Of a DNA stretch of 64,000 nucleotides, positions 50,421-62,170 are shown in pieces (positions within the stretch are counted from its first letter, which is position 1; each line of letters opens with the position of its first letter). The DNA is taken from assembly GCF_949628215.1 (NCBI RefSeq), contig NC_134277.1, positions 87,905,963 through 87,969,962 on the forward strand, in the 5' to 3' direction. Both the position numbers and the translations under genes were made by a program. The notes beneath the pieces are model-generated. The model made no database searches, had not been told where the DNA came from, and saw only the letters and a list, made by a program, of their open reading frames with translations. This DNA is from Phalacrocorax aristotelis. Lineage: Eukaryota > Chordata > Aves > Suliformes > Phalacrocoracidae.

Positions 50421-53400
50421 GAAGAGATAAACAATGTGTGCATAAAAGGTTACTCTCAGAGGATCATTTCTGAAAGACAGCACACTTCTAAGCCATCCAT
50501 GTGTCCACAGTGTGCACTTCTTATCCAGTCTTGTTCTCCATATACCAGGAAAGGAGGAGAAAATTTAATATCAACTATGTACATTGAATATTTTAGGAAA
50601 GGTAAGATCTAATTTTGGGTAATTAATGGCTTCAGATACACTTGGGAAAGGATGAGATCTACTCCATGGAAGACAATACAGAAAACAACAGTTATCTGGA
50701 CAATAATGGTTCTTTATTAGACTTTTGAACCTGAGCAAGAGATACATACCCTTTAAAATATTCCTTCCAGAAGCAACTGTTCCTTCCCTGTGTTTTTCAA
50801 TGTGGAGCTGCAGTAGACTGGTGGATATCTTGACCTCTAGATTGGCTGGCTGTCTCAGCACGTGGGGATGGACTTTAGAGGGCAGTTACCTTAATCTATG
50901 GACTCTTAGGCATCTACAATGAACAAAACCATCACCAATTTCTAGGAATATATGTTCTTTTTTTGTGTTGCACTATATAAGATGCAATACTGGTCCTTTC
51001 CACAGGAATTTTTAAGGTTTGTAGGTTGTAAAAATCTGTGCCATTTCGTTCAGAAACCATGTATTTTCCTATATCTAGGAAAGGTTCTGCTTTTCTTATT
51101 TAATTCTTGGAACGGACAAAATGACTTTAAATCACACCTCCCCACTCTTTGACTGCTTTGAGCTCTAGATCAAAGAAGTCCATCAAATCCATAGTTCACT
51201 CAAAATTCTGATTGCCTCAAGGTGAGGGAACAGGTCTGGCTTGTGTCACATGGAGACACAACAGGGAAGGGTAACGTGCCTCTGGGAAGGAGTTGGGGTC
51301 TACGGAATATCTTGACAAGCTTTCTACTGTAGGTAAAAATTTTTTAGTCAATCAAAATTGGGACAAAATTGTTCAGTTGCTTTGTTTTTTTTTCCTTCAC
51401 ATAACAATTTGTCTTCATCAAGTATCCTCTTTCTGTAGGAGAAAATAATTATGAAAACTGAGCTTTTCAATAATTTCAGATTCGCAGCTGAAGAACATCA
51501 TGTGAAATGAAGTCTCATGTGCAACTTCTCCTCACATAAGGCACTACAGCAGTGAAATTGCCAAGAAACAGCTCAAGAAGATACTTGGGGAAATGTAGAG
51601 TGTTGCAACTAAAATATTCTGGCTCTCAGGTTTTTGCTGAGTACTAGGAGTTCTGTGCAGAATACGCAGACTCTCTCAGTTGCTGTTGTGGAAAAGGTGT
51701 CAAAGCCGCCTTAAAAGATCTGAAGATTACTGGGTATTTTAAAAGCCCACAGAACCAGAGCTGTTCTTGAGTCTTCATTTTAATTATGATATAATACAAG
51801 TGGCTACTTATTTGTTGTTACCAGAGGTGCTTTTCTTTTAATATCAGTGTATTTCTTCTACCTGTAAAATACTGTGCAAAAATCAAAGTAATTTTCTGTG
51901 GCTGTTGCTCTCTTCAGAGACTGCAAAAAGCACATTGTATTGCTTAGAAGAACGTTGGGTGATGTTATCCTCAGAATCTTTTTAATAAATGACTCTAACA
52001 AAAGACGATTGGCTTTATTTTTTGGTTGTAGATCAGTTTTCTTAAGCAGAAATATTAGTAAGTACTGTAAAGATATGTGGAAGGTAAAAGCTGCGTGAAA
52101 TGTAAAGGGTATGTAGGTACCTGTAATGTAAGGACATTTCTTGAGAATATTGTTGGAAAACAAAAAGAAGAGACAGAAAAAGTAATAAACCCCACCTAGA
52201 TACACATACCGAAGGAACAAGGGATAACAGAGACAGTATCAAAGATCAGATCTCTCAGGTCATAGAGTGAGGGAACACAACTGAACAAATCACTCAAGGC
52301 CTTGGAGAAGTCCCACCAGCTTTTTGTAACTGATAGGGTGCAGAGGGGGAACAAGAGTGTCACAGGTCTCATGGGAAAAAGCAAACTTATTCTCAGAGTC
52401 TTTAAGGGGCTTATAGGAATGGGTGAAATGTACTACAGGATATTTAGGGGAAAGAACTAGAGGCAGGGAAAGGGTCAATACCCTTGTCCAGCTGAGCTCC
52501 ACACCTGATCACGGCAGGCTGTCCTACCTTCCTGAGCCCTGTTCCTCACTCTTTTCTGTGTGACCTTGCTCTCTGTCTGGAGATGTGTGGAGATGACTCA
52601 CTAGCACTCTTCAAGCTGGACTGGCTGGCAAGCTGGAAGAGACCTAATTCTGGACAGACGCAAGGTCAGACATGGAGATGGGTTAAAGGGGACCACGGGT
52701 TTGGACACGGATCCTGGGCAGGCTTATCTGATCTAGGGACCCAGGAACTTCGGAGTGACTGTAAAGGTGAGTGAAGGTGTATGAATGTCTACTAGTAAAC
52801 TGATCATCTAGTGAGGGGAAATGGGACTGCACTGTGTTGTTCATTTCTGTGTGAGTGCCGTTGGTGTTTATGTGGGTGCACACCTTATCCATCTATGTGG
52901 CCTGCTCTGTGTGTACTGTGCCTGTGTCTATTGGGAATGCATGCTAAGCCTTGCTAACAAATGATCCTACTAACAGGAAAACCAGAAAACAGACTGGGTA
53001 GGAGAAATCTCTTGGGCTTTAAACTCCACTGAATTTGGCAACCCTTCATACATACCCCAAAATTCCTCAAGTAATAGCTCTGTCATAACATCTGTTCAAG
53101 AATGATGGGGAGGAGGGGGAAGAGGCAGCAGTTTTGAATTGCCAGATGTATAATCGTCTTGTATTCTCACCCTTTAATTATACACCATCTTTCCATTAAG
53201 CCACTGAAGATTAGGTGCAGACAGTGGACTAAATGCTTCAGGGGAAGCAAAGAGCTAAATCTAAATGTATTGCTCAGTAGTCATAGTTTCCTACATCTGC
53301 TTAAGGAAAACGGGAATGTGATGATGGACAGAGAAGGAAAACAGGGTCCCTAAGAATAAGAATGCAAGTCCCTATAGTCTTTTAGGATAAGAGTCAATAG

Positions 53401-56400
53401 AGTACTGGAAATGAAATTTGACCTGAAAGTAGCAACAGGTCTGTACAGAGCTCAATAGCAACAAGGAAAGAAATCTGAAGGATGACAGAGCTGGCTGTGG
53501 TAGACAATAACAGTGAAGAGAAAGCAAGTGATGGTAGACCTACAGGGACAGGAAATCAAGGGCAAAGGAGGCACCTGTGATACAGTAAGTAGAAGAGCCT
53601 TCCCCATTGCTCTGGAAGGCTAATGAAGCTCCACCCTCTGTGCTGGTGTGAAAGAGTAGTCAGTTACAGTTACCATAATGGTCAGGAGCACATAATTTTG
53701 GCCATTGTCCACAACAAAATACAGCAATTTGCAGTATATAGTTGGCAACCTCACCTCTTCCAGTAACAGCATGTTTCTTTGCTGATTACTCATAAGAGGG
53801 AAAGCTGAGACTACCTGACAAACCAGTGGAAGAAGAGAAGCCTCCCAGCATAACAGCCATAGCCAGTGCAGTCTGCCTTTCACTGCAGTTTGTGTTGTGG
53901 TGGCTGTTTGTATTTGCCCACTCTGGCTCTGGCGTATACTGGCTATCATCAGGGATTTTTTGTATCTTGCTTGTACATGTTGTCCCTCATCCAAAGATCT
54001 CAGTCTAGTCCATTAGCATGTGTGATATCCCCATTTTGTAAGTGAAAAAGTAGAAACCAGTTGTATTGAAGTTATGGACGTGTCCTGACTCAGTGAAGGC
54101 CCATAACTGAGGGTCCTGACCCTCAGTCATCTGTTTTAATGACTGCCTCATATATATATTAAATGGAACACACTAATGGTCTGTTATCCCCACCACTGTA
54201 ACAACTTTGAGATTGTTATTAGATTTGTTAAAGTTGCAGAACACTTTTCTTACAATAGACTAATGCAATATTATACCTGAAGGACAAGTCACTAAACAAC
54301 TGCTAATGAAGTAGCCTTTACCTATCAAAGTATTTTTCTTCACCATAATATACTGACCATTACTTCTACACATGAAACCTAAGTGAAAGATAAGATTTAC
54401 TTATTGTTTGAAATAATGCTTGCATTTTAATACTTATAAACACACATTGCATTCCATAAAGAGGCATTCTTTTCCTTTTGAGCTCTGCATACAAAAACAA
54501 AAGCTGTAGCTTTTAAAAAAGGCTCTTTTTTAGCCACTATGGATTACTAAAATGACATGGCAGCAAGATGAGATCACTCACATTTTGGCCTTGTGGATTA
54601 ACAGGTTTTTTGTTTTAAAAGAAACAGAGACCTAGCCCTGCAAAATCAAAGTCCATTTTAAACTTAAAATGAATACTAAAGGTATGAAGATGAGAGTCTA
54701 CACTGTCACATAATTGCTTGATGCAGTATTGCGTTAAATTGTCAACCACCTTGGCAGTCACTCACTGGAATAAACAATAGGAAAAAAGAATCCAAAGATG
54801 GATAGTTGCCCACCAATTTTTTTCTGCAGAATACGTTCAGAATTCCAAAGGCATGGTACTATTCCCTGTCACTTTATAACAGCTGAAAAATCTCCCAGGC
54901 ATCACAAAATAACATAAACATAACCAAAGGTCACTGAATCTATGATGATTTTCTAAATTGATATCCTGGAGTAAAAAAGGAAAAGATTTGCCATCTGAAC
55001 TCTGTATATGACAACAGTAACTTATATTAGGGACACAGCTGACATGGGAAATGTCAAAGATTTTTTGTAACTCAGTTAAAAGGTTTTACCACTTGAAAAG
55101 TATTCTGGCTGTTGAGCTGATGAGTGCTGTCACAGCATACTTTTAACATCTTTCCAAAAGGACTGATGCTGGGACTATGCTATTTTCAAACACCTACAGT
55201 TGTTCTTGCTGTGTATGGCCACAGCAGAAGTTGTGGGAATTCCAAAATCCAGCCAAAATCACTTGCTAAATAAATTAAACACATCTTTAATAAGGTCTCA
55301 GTTTAAAAGAAAAAAAAGGAAATATTTACATTAGGATTTAGAAACATCTTATTTCCCTCTTAGTACTTCGTATTACTTAACAGTTTATTACTTCCATTTT
55401 TTTTTTTCTTACATGAAAGGAAAGAGAATACTAAACTCAGTTATTTTCTCCTTTTTAATTTAAGCAGGTGGTGCTGATAAAAACATATATTTCTGTTTTT
55501 CACTAAGTTAAAAATACACAAGGAGGTCAGATGTGCAGTAATACAGAGATTTAAATAACAGGATTAGACAAAAATAAGCAGTTACTTTTTCTGCTGAAAA
55601 AGCATAGAGGAAGAAATTCATGTTTTCCTTCAACAGCTGTTATTCTGAAACCAAAAGAGCAAGAGCAGAACAGGAAGACACATCCTGCCCCATGTACTCC
55701 ACATAATTTCTTGAGGTATTTAAAAGAAGGGCTACAATCACATGGAAGGATAGTGACAGCCTTCGACAGAGGTACGAAGCTGGACAATTTATAATTGTTT
55801 AAAGGTTGTTTTGCTCATTTTTTCATTATTTCCATTCTTCCAACATCATTGTGAAAATCTGATTTCCCAGGTAGAAAACCGTGGTGTTGAAAACTCTCAT
55901 GAGGAAAATTCAGTATTGCACCTATCCATTGCATACTCATCCGCTGTACTCTGACGTAGATGACCATTTAAACTGCAGCAATCGATGCTCCTTCATTGCT
56001 GAAAATTATTCTGCCAAAAAGAGTTAGTTAGTTCATGGAAGTGGGATTATGACTGAAAACTCTACAGGACGGTGACAAACACATCTCCCTCTATTACAAA
56101 TCATGTATAGGACTAGAGATACCCAATTATGCAGGAGAACTGGTAAACATAAAAGCAGTAAGACTGGTTAACATGCATGAACCAGATGACCTGGTACACT
56201 CCAATGTTGTTTTGAGAAAAATTCTTGGGCCTGACCAAGAGGAATATCAGGTCAAAGCAGGAGACAATCAGGCATCTGCTTCACAACTCTTATGAACTAC
56301 AAAAGACCTCAGCTGAGGAAAGAGAGGGAATGAAGTAGTGTTGGTTCTTGTCCCACTTGGCTGAAATGCCCTTTGTTCCAAGAGGGAATATCTACATCAC

Positions 56401-57795
56401 TCACTGCTACAGTGCCAAGATAGGAGAAGTGGGGTTCAGTTTTCTGAGATCTGCTGAGGTTTCAGGACTCTATGTCCATATGACATCTATATCAGCACTG
56501 AAATTCACAGTAGCTGTTGGGCCTCAGTATGTACAGGGCCTGCTAGAGGACCTTGGGTCTCTGTTGCAAACAGTGCTCTCTGGACAGCACCCATCCATGG
56601 CTTCAGCCTTGGTGCAGCCGGTGGGGGAGCTGCTTGAAATGCACCAGGGGCATACTAGAGAAACTCCAGGTATGGGTGCAAGGAATATTACAAATTGTCC
56701 TCCTGTACACTAAAACGTTAATGTACATGCTGCAGAAGAAAACTAAGCAAAAGCTTTGAGGAGCAGGACGATTCTTGTAAGGAGTCCTTGCTATTCATCG
56801 TATACCCATGGGGCTCCAGTGGTTTGGGGTTTCACAATGGTTGCTAGTGTAACTATCACATGAAACTGAGAAAAAGGATATGAATAGGTGTCAGATGAGA
56901 TGCTAGTCTCCTGAGCACTGGGAAAACAAACGAACAGTCTCCAGGAACTTAATGCCATGCTGGCTGGAAAAAGCAGAATTGTGTGACTTTTGGAGCGTGA
57001 TGTTCATGGAGTTAACAGCCAAGTAAATTTAGTTTCATCTTTCCTGATACTGACTAAAAAGAATAGAGAATAGATTACAAAATGACCCAGCACTCCATAA
57101 TTGCAAGATATGCCAAGTCATTCATTTTGCTTTCAGGGTAGGTAATATCTCAGTCTTATGCAATACGATGTCTAACTAGATGCTCGGTCTACTGGTTCCT
57201 TGAACTCTGACAGTCTTTTACACTGTGGAAAAACATTAAGTAAAACTCACACATAATTGGATTACATAAAAAGATAATCAGTATAACAAGGTCTCACTAA
57301 CTGTTATTCAAACAGCATCATTTTCTGAATCTGTGGCAAGATTTTTACTTGGCCTTTTGCAGGATGGTCTTTATCGTTGAGATGGAGTTATTCAATGAAC
57401 AAGTGCAGTGGAAAGGAAAAAGAATCCAAAAAGTACAATACAGTTTTGTAAGTGTTATACCTTGACCCTGAACACTTTTGCAGCTCTAAATGTATTAAGG
57501 GATACATTCTGAGAACGGCTTGGCGTTACAATTGACACTAATAGGGATAAATGTGTTTTGAACTATTAAAACTAGATTGTAACTTGCAGCTGAGTTGACA
57601 TCATACTGCTTATTAGGCTGGGTCACATGAAGATAGATTGAGATTACTTTCTTGCACGGGATTAGGGTTTAGAAATTGTCTCAGAACATTCAGCCCCTAT
57701 ATATATTCAGCCTGGCTATACTTCAAGGGGAATGAAAGGAGGACAAAGTCTGTTTCTAGCCCTTCTGCCTCCTCTCCCCTTACTGACAGAAAGAC
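50421..57795. other. Non-coding stretch, no gene recognised
   Basis: No supported gene. The 52.3-52.9 kb segment is richer in GC and GT and vaguely retroviral-leader-like, but I could not anchor it. Open frames of 120-124 codons at 51.9, 53.6 and 56.3 kb have no known domains. Confidence 0.5.
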
Positions 57796-58900
<1,105 letters not shown>

Positions 58901-59779
58901 CTGTGGTGGATCTAGGATGCTATGACACCCAGTAATTTTATTACTAAGTACACCTTGAGGTTGAACAGTAAGATGGTGACTCTAGGTATCTACTGGGTAA
59001 TACACTATGTTCAGTCCAGAATTAGACGGCTGTCTCAGTCTGGGAATCACAAACCCATTGTCCTGCATTTAACAGACATTATGTCCTTCCTCCAGATGCA
59101 GATGATGAGCTGCTTTTTTGTTTCTCTCTCCCTGTGAAAGGGTGGCTGCTTGTCTCTCCTTACTCCGCAGTACTTTGGAAGTTAGAACATTTGTCATGAA
59201 ATGAGAGAGCCGAGTTCCATGTCTGATTAGGCGTTTCAGATTGGAAGAGCAGTCTGCTTCCCAGGATAGGGCCCTAATCATCAAACCATGGGCTAGGCTA
59301 CTGTGCAGGCAGTTTTATTTCTCCAGTTGCTGATTTTTCCAGCCTCAGGCGGCCAGGTCAGGCCTGACGCTGCTGTCACAAGTTTGGACAAAGACAGGGG
59401 AATCAACTTTTCTTTCATTAGATGAGGAAAAGATTCAGATGGACAAGCTCTTAATTACTACAGATTCGTTTAACTGTTATGGCTTCTAGAATCACTGAAG
59501 TGGGCTTCTCTGAAAACTAATTTTCTCTTCTGTTCCTCCGGTGCACCTTTGAGTAGACGAAAACAAGCGTGCTTATCGTGAGGCTAGAGATAGCTGATGC
59601 ATGAGCTGGCCTCAAGGCAGCGTGCACAAAATTCTGCATTTAATCCTTCCCAGGTAAACAGCAAAGGTAAAATGAAGACAAGTTGTATAAGGAAACAAAA
59701 CAAAACAAAAGAAACCGCAGGCGGAAGAAAACAAGCCTTGCTGGCGCTGGGCACAACACTGCAATGAAGGGAAGAGGTG
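58901..59779. other. Spacer between CR1 and the CpG island
   Basis: Unique-looking sequence of intermediate GC content. Nothing is recognised. It may hold distal promoter elements of the gene to its right. Confidence 0.45.
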
Positions 59780-59966
59780 GCCTCTGGCCTTGGCGTGACG
59801 CGAAGCGCGGGTACCCTCACCTCAAACGCCCGGTGAGGCGAGGCTCCTGCTTACGGGCGGGTTTGGGGCAGCTGCGAACACGCCAAGCGAAAGGTGGCAG
59901 CAGCGAGTCGCTCTGCAGCCCGGCGGCGGCGGTCCCTATCGCTACCGCGTCGGCTGAATCCGCCTG

Positions 59967-59975
59967 CAGGTACGT
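59967..59975 (+). other. Candidate 5' splice site CAG|GTACGT
   Basis: A close match to the vertebrate donor consensus, at the left part of the CpG island. Its exon could begin anywhere in the preceding 200 bp. No acceptor can be paired inside the window. Confidence 0.35.
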
Positions 59976-60394
59976 CTTTCATACCCACGGCTGTTAATAA
60001 ACCGCCTGCTGTGATTTATTCAGCGGCGGTTTGGTCGCGAAAGGGGCGAGGGGAGATCACCCGCCAGGATGACGGCAGGGAAGCCAAGGCTCACCCGCGC
60101 CTGCTCCCCGCGGAGCCGCTCCCGCCCGGCCCCCGGGCGGGTCCCGTCCCCGCCGCGCGGGTGTCGCGGCCGTGGGCGCGGGGGGACACGCCGCCGGCTG
60201 CAGCGATGCCCCCGCGGCTCCGCCGGGTAAATGGCTTTCCCGGCGGCCGCGCTGGTACTGGGGTCCCTGCGAGCGTGAACTGGCAGGGACTGCCCTAGGC
60301 AGCGGCACCGCCACCAACAAAAAAAATCGGTGTTTCTCCTCAGATACCAAAACTCCGCGCAGCAAGTTAAAAGGCCCAATGGAATGGCAACTTC

Positions 60395-60403
60395 CAGGTG
60401 AGT
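60395..60403 (+). other. Candidate 5' splice site CAG|GTGAGT
   Basis: A perfect donor consensus. The preceding 20 bases hold an in-frame ATG ('atggaatggcaacttccag'), so an alternative first exon could encode a start of about 6 codons, or be wholly UTR. The match itself is certain; its use is inferred. Confidence 0.45.
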
Positions 60404-60933
60404 TTCTCAGCAAAGGGTTAAAGCGTGCATAGGAGTAAACACGACTTCCATATTCCTTACCCTCTTTGCTCGCAAGACTTCTGACAACATGGTAGGTTCT
60501 CCACCTAGGTTTCCTAAGGACGGGGAGAGAGAACCGAGGGTGGAACGAGCAGGGGAATGAGCTCTTGCGTTCCCTCTTCCTCTTGCCATTTTGGCTGCCA
60601 GACCGCAAGTTTCGGGCACCCAAGCTGAGGCGGGGGCACCCGCTGTCACTGCCGGGGGGCTGCCCCTCTGTCCCCGCCGCGGGGCGCGCCCCGACACCTG
60701 CGCCTCCCCTCTCCCCAGCACACCAAAGCCCCCCACCCCGCCTGCCCCCAACTCCCGGCCGGGCGGGCGGGGCTGGGGGCACACGGGGACGCGCCCCTCT
60801 GCGGAGGGAGGCCGGGGGACCCGGCCCCGCCCGGCGGCGGCGGCGCCTCAGCGGGAGCGGGGCCGCCGTCCCTCCCTGCCTCCCTCCCTCCCCTCGGCAG
60901 CGCCGGCTGCTCGGCCGCGGCGGGCGCGCTCCT

Positions 60934-60990
60934 GCCGGGGAGGGGACGGGGGAGGGCGGGGCGGAGGCAGGGCGGGAGGGCGGGAGCGCG
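60934..60990. promoter_or_regulatory. GC-box (Sp1-type) cluster
   Basis: Several GGGCGG or GGGCGGG cores occur within about 57 bp ('gggggagggcggggcgg', 'ggcgggagggcgggag'). Such clusters set the start site in TATA-less promoters. It is placed just upstream of the candidate exon. Confidence 0.5.
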
Positions 60991-61005
60991 GCGGCGGCAG
61001 ATGCT

Positions 61006-61022
61006 GCGGCGGCGGCGGCGGC
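61006..61022 (+). repeat. (CGG)n short triplet run
   Basis: About six CGG/GGC units just after an ATG at 61001. In one frame it reads poly-Arg and in another poly-Ala or Gly. It is short and lies in the probable leader. Confidence 0.85.
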
Positions 61023-61108
61023 TGTGGCTGTGTCTCCTTCGGCCACATCCCGCGGCCGGTGCGCCCGCCAGGCGCGCTGCGCTACGGCGGCGCCGCGCAG
61101 CCTGCCCC

Positions 61109-61168
61109 AGCCGCCGCCGCCGCCGTGCTGCTGCTGCTGCTGCTCCTGCTCCTGCTGCTCCTGCTGCA
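61109..61168 (+). repeat. (CCG)n followed by imperfect (CTG)n
   Basis: Five CCG units are followed by about six CTG units and further CTC/CTG interruptions ending 'ctgctgcag'. Frames read poly-Leu or poly-Ala. The position in the probable 5' UTR suggests RNA-level effects rather than protein. Confidence 0.9.
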
Positions 61169-61357
61169 GCGGCCCCGCACCTCGCCCGAGCGGCGGGGCG
61201 GTGGATGCCGAGCTCCGCCTCGCCCCGGCAGCCAGCGGGCAGCTGTCCTGCGGCGGAGCCCCTCCGACCCGGATCGGCGCGCTTCCACGGACGCGGGGAC
61301 ACAGGGGCGCACACGCACGCCGGCACACACGCACGCCCGGGGGGGGGCAAGCCGAAG

Positions 61358-61393
61358 ATGCTGCATCTGGGCAAGGTCAGGACCTTGCGGTGA
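61358..61393 (+). other. Short upstream ORF (11 codons plus stop) in the candidate leader
   Basis: The ATG at 61358 has A at -3 ('gaagatgc') and encodes 'MLHLGKVRTLR' before TGA. It would be a uORF if the exon is used to 61510. It shares its frame with a longer GC-driven frame starting at 61001, so no separate coding signal is implied. A GT at 61375 after 'gcaag' is a poor donor. Confidence 0.3.
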
Positions 61394-61411
61394 AGCCCGG
61401 GGCCGTAGCTG

Positions 61412-61423
61412 CCCCCCCCCCCC
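61412..61423. repeat. C12 homopolymer
   Basis: Twelve C residues in the probable leader, followed by 'gccccc'. Confidence 0.9.
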
Positions 61424-61507
61424 GCCCCCATCCCTGCCTAGCGGACTGAGGATTTGCTGTTGGGTTTTGGTATATGTTTGGGAGAAAGCAGGCTGAATCG
61501 GCGCCGA

Positions 61508-61516
61508 TCGGTGAGT
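61508..61516 (+). other. Candidate 5' splice site TCG|GTGAGT
   Basis: A GTGAGT intron start at the 3' edge of the GC-rich leader. It is the best-placed donor for a rightward gene. The last exon bases (TCG) are less typical than CAG. Confidence 0.55.
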
Positions 61517-61549
61517 ACGACAGGCACCGCAATGGTGCCAGGTCCCCGG

Positions 61550-61571
61550 CCCCCCCCCCCCCCCCCCCCCC
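61550..61571. repeat. C22 homopolymer
   Basis: An uninterrupted run of 22 C residues about 40 bp inside the putative first intron. Length in the assembly may be inaccurate because such runs are hard to sequence. Confidence 0.9.
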
Positions 61572-61732
61572 TTCCCGCTTGCGTGATGATATTTCTTCTC
61601 GGTGCGGGCTCCTGCACTGCTCCCCTCGGCGAGGCAGCCGGGCTGGGTTGGGCTGCTGGGGAGCTGCGTTTGTGCCTTCGGCGGAGAGGTGACAAAGTGC
61701 GTTATTTTCCCTTGTTTCTTCCTCCCGCGCCT

Positions 61733-61754
61733 CCCCCCCCCCCCCCCCCCCCCC
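61733..61754. repeat. C22 homopolymer (second)
   Basis: Another uninterrupted run of 22 C residues about 160 bp after the first, followed by 'tttctttctacg'. Confidence 0.9.
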
Positions 61755-61990
61755 TTTCTTTCTACGTTAGTCGTTGCTTATGTAGGGCATCCGCGGCACC
61801 GTGTCTCCCGACGCCGTGCACTAATGTACTCGTTACGGCGGTGAAGTCATGGGCCGGGGAGGAGGAGGAGGTGGTGGAAGAAGAAGGGGCCCGGGGACCC
61901 GCGGGCGGGGGCAGCGCACGGCCCTGCGCGGAGCCCCCGCGGGAGGTGCCCGGGCCCGGGGGCGGCTCCGGGCGGCGGCGGGGGTCTGGG

Positions 61991-62058
61991 GGTGTGTGTG
62001 AGTGTGTGTCAGCGTGTGTGTGAGGCTCTGTGTGTGTGTGTGTGAGTGTGTGTGTGCG
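61991..62058. repeat. (GT)n imperfect microsatellite
   Basis: GT runs broken by AGTG, CAGC and GAGGCTC interruptions, followed by G-rich 'gcggggggg'. It lies near the right edge of the CpG island. Confidence 0.93.
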
Positions 62059-62128
62059 GCGGGGGGGTGTGTGTTTGGTGCCTCCTTTGAAGCCACCGTC
62101 TGCGAAATCCTGCGCTCGAGGAGCGGGC

Positions 62129-62141
62129 GGGGGGGGGGGGG
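62129..62141. repeat. G13 homopolymer
   Basis: Thirteen G residues after 'gagcgggc' and before 'tggaggcgggg'. The stretch is G-quadruplex-prone on the plus strand. Confidence 0.9.
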
Positions 62142-62170
62142 TGGAGGCGGGGAGGGGAGCCGCGATGTGC

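Larger units (their letters stand above)
60900..61510 (+). other. Probable first exon, mostly 5' UTR, of an unidentified gene
   Basis: The segment lies downstream of the densest GC-box cluster and ends at a strong donor, 'gatcg|gtgagtacg' (intron from 61511). It carries CGG, CCG and CTG repeats, a short upstream ORF (61358-61393) and a late ATG at 61474 reading 'MFGRKQAESAPI' up to the donor. That ATG has a T at -3, a weak context, so the true start may be in a later exon outside the window. The exon start is a guess. I do not recognise the gene. Confidence 0.5.
59780..62170. promoter_or_regulatory. CpG island promoter region of an unidentified gene
   Basis: The composition changes sharply from AT-rich to very GC- and CpG-rich ('gacgcgaagcgcgggtacc' near 59799, 'ggcggccgcgctgg' near 60242), with many GGCGGG-type GC boxes. 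It returns to AT-rich after about 62170. No TATA box is evident, as usual for CpG promoters. An E2F-like 'tcgcgaaa' lies at 60035-60042. Plus-strand splice donors at 59970, 60398 and 61511 suggest rightward transcription with alternative first exons. Weaker minus-strand donor-like sites (complement of 'ccttaccctc' near 60458 and 'cctcacctc' near 59815) leave bidirectional activity possible. Long frames on both strands here are GC-driven shadows. Confidence 0.85.

Noticed and set aside
52300-52960. Possible retroviral 5' leader or LTR (GT-rich, 'ggatcctgggcagg')
   Set aside because: It resembled an avian ERV leader only vaguely. I could not find TG...CA ends, a primer-binding site or a gag start.
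60057-61334. 425-codon minus-strand frame and 294-301-codon plus-strand frames in the CpG island
   Set aside because: They overlap each other on opposite strands and in different frames, are Pro/Arg/Ala/Gly-rich, and run through triplet repeats. Stop codons are rare in such GC-rich DNA, so the frames are not evidence of coding.
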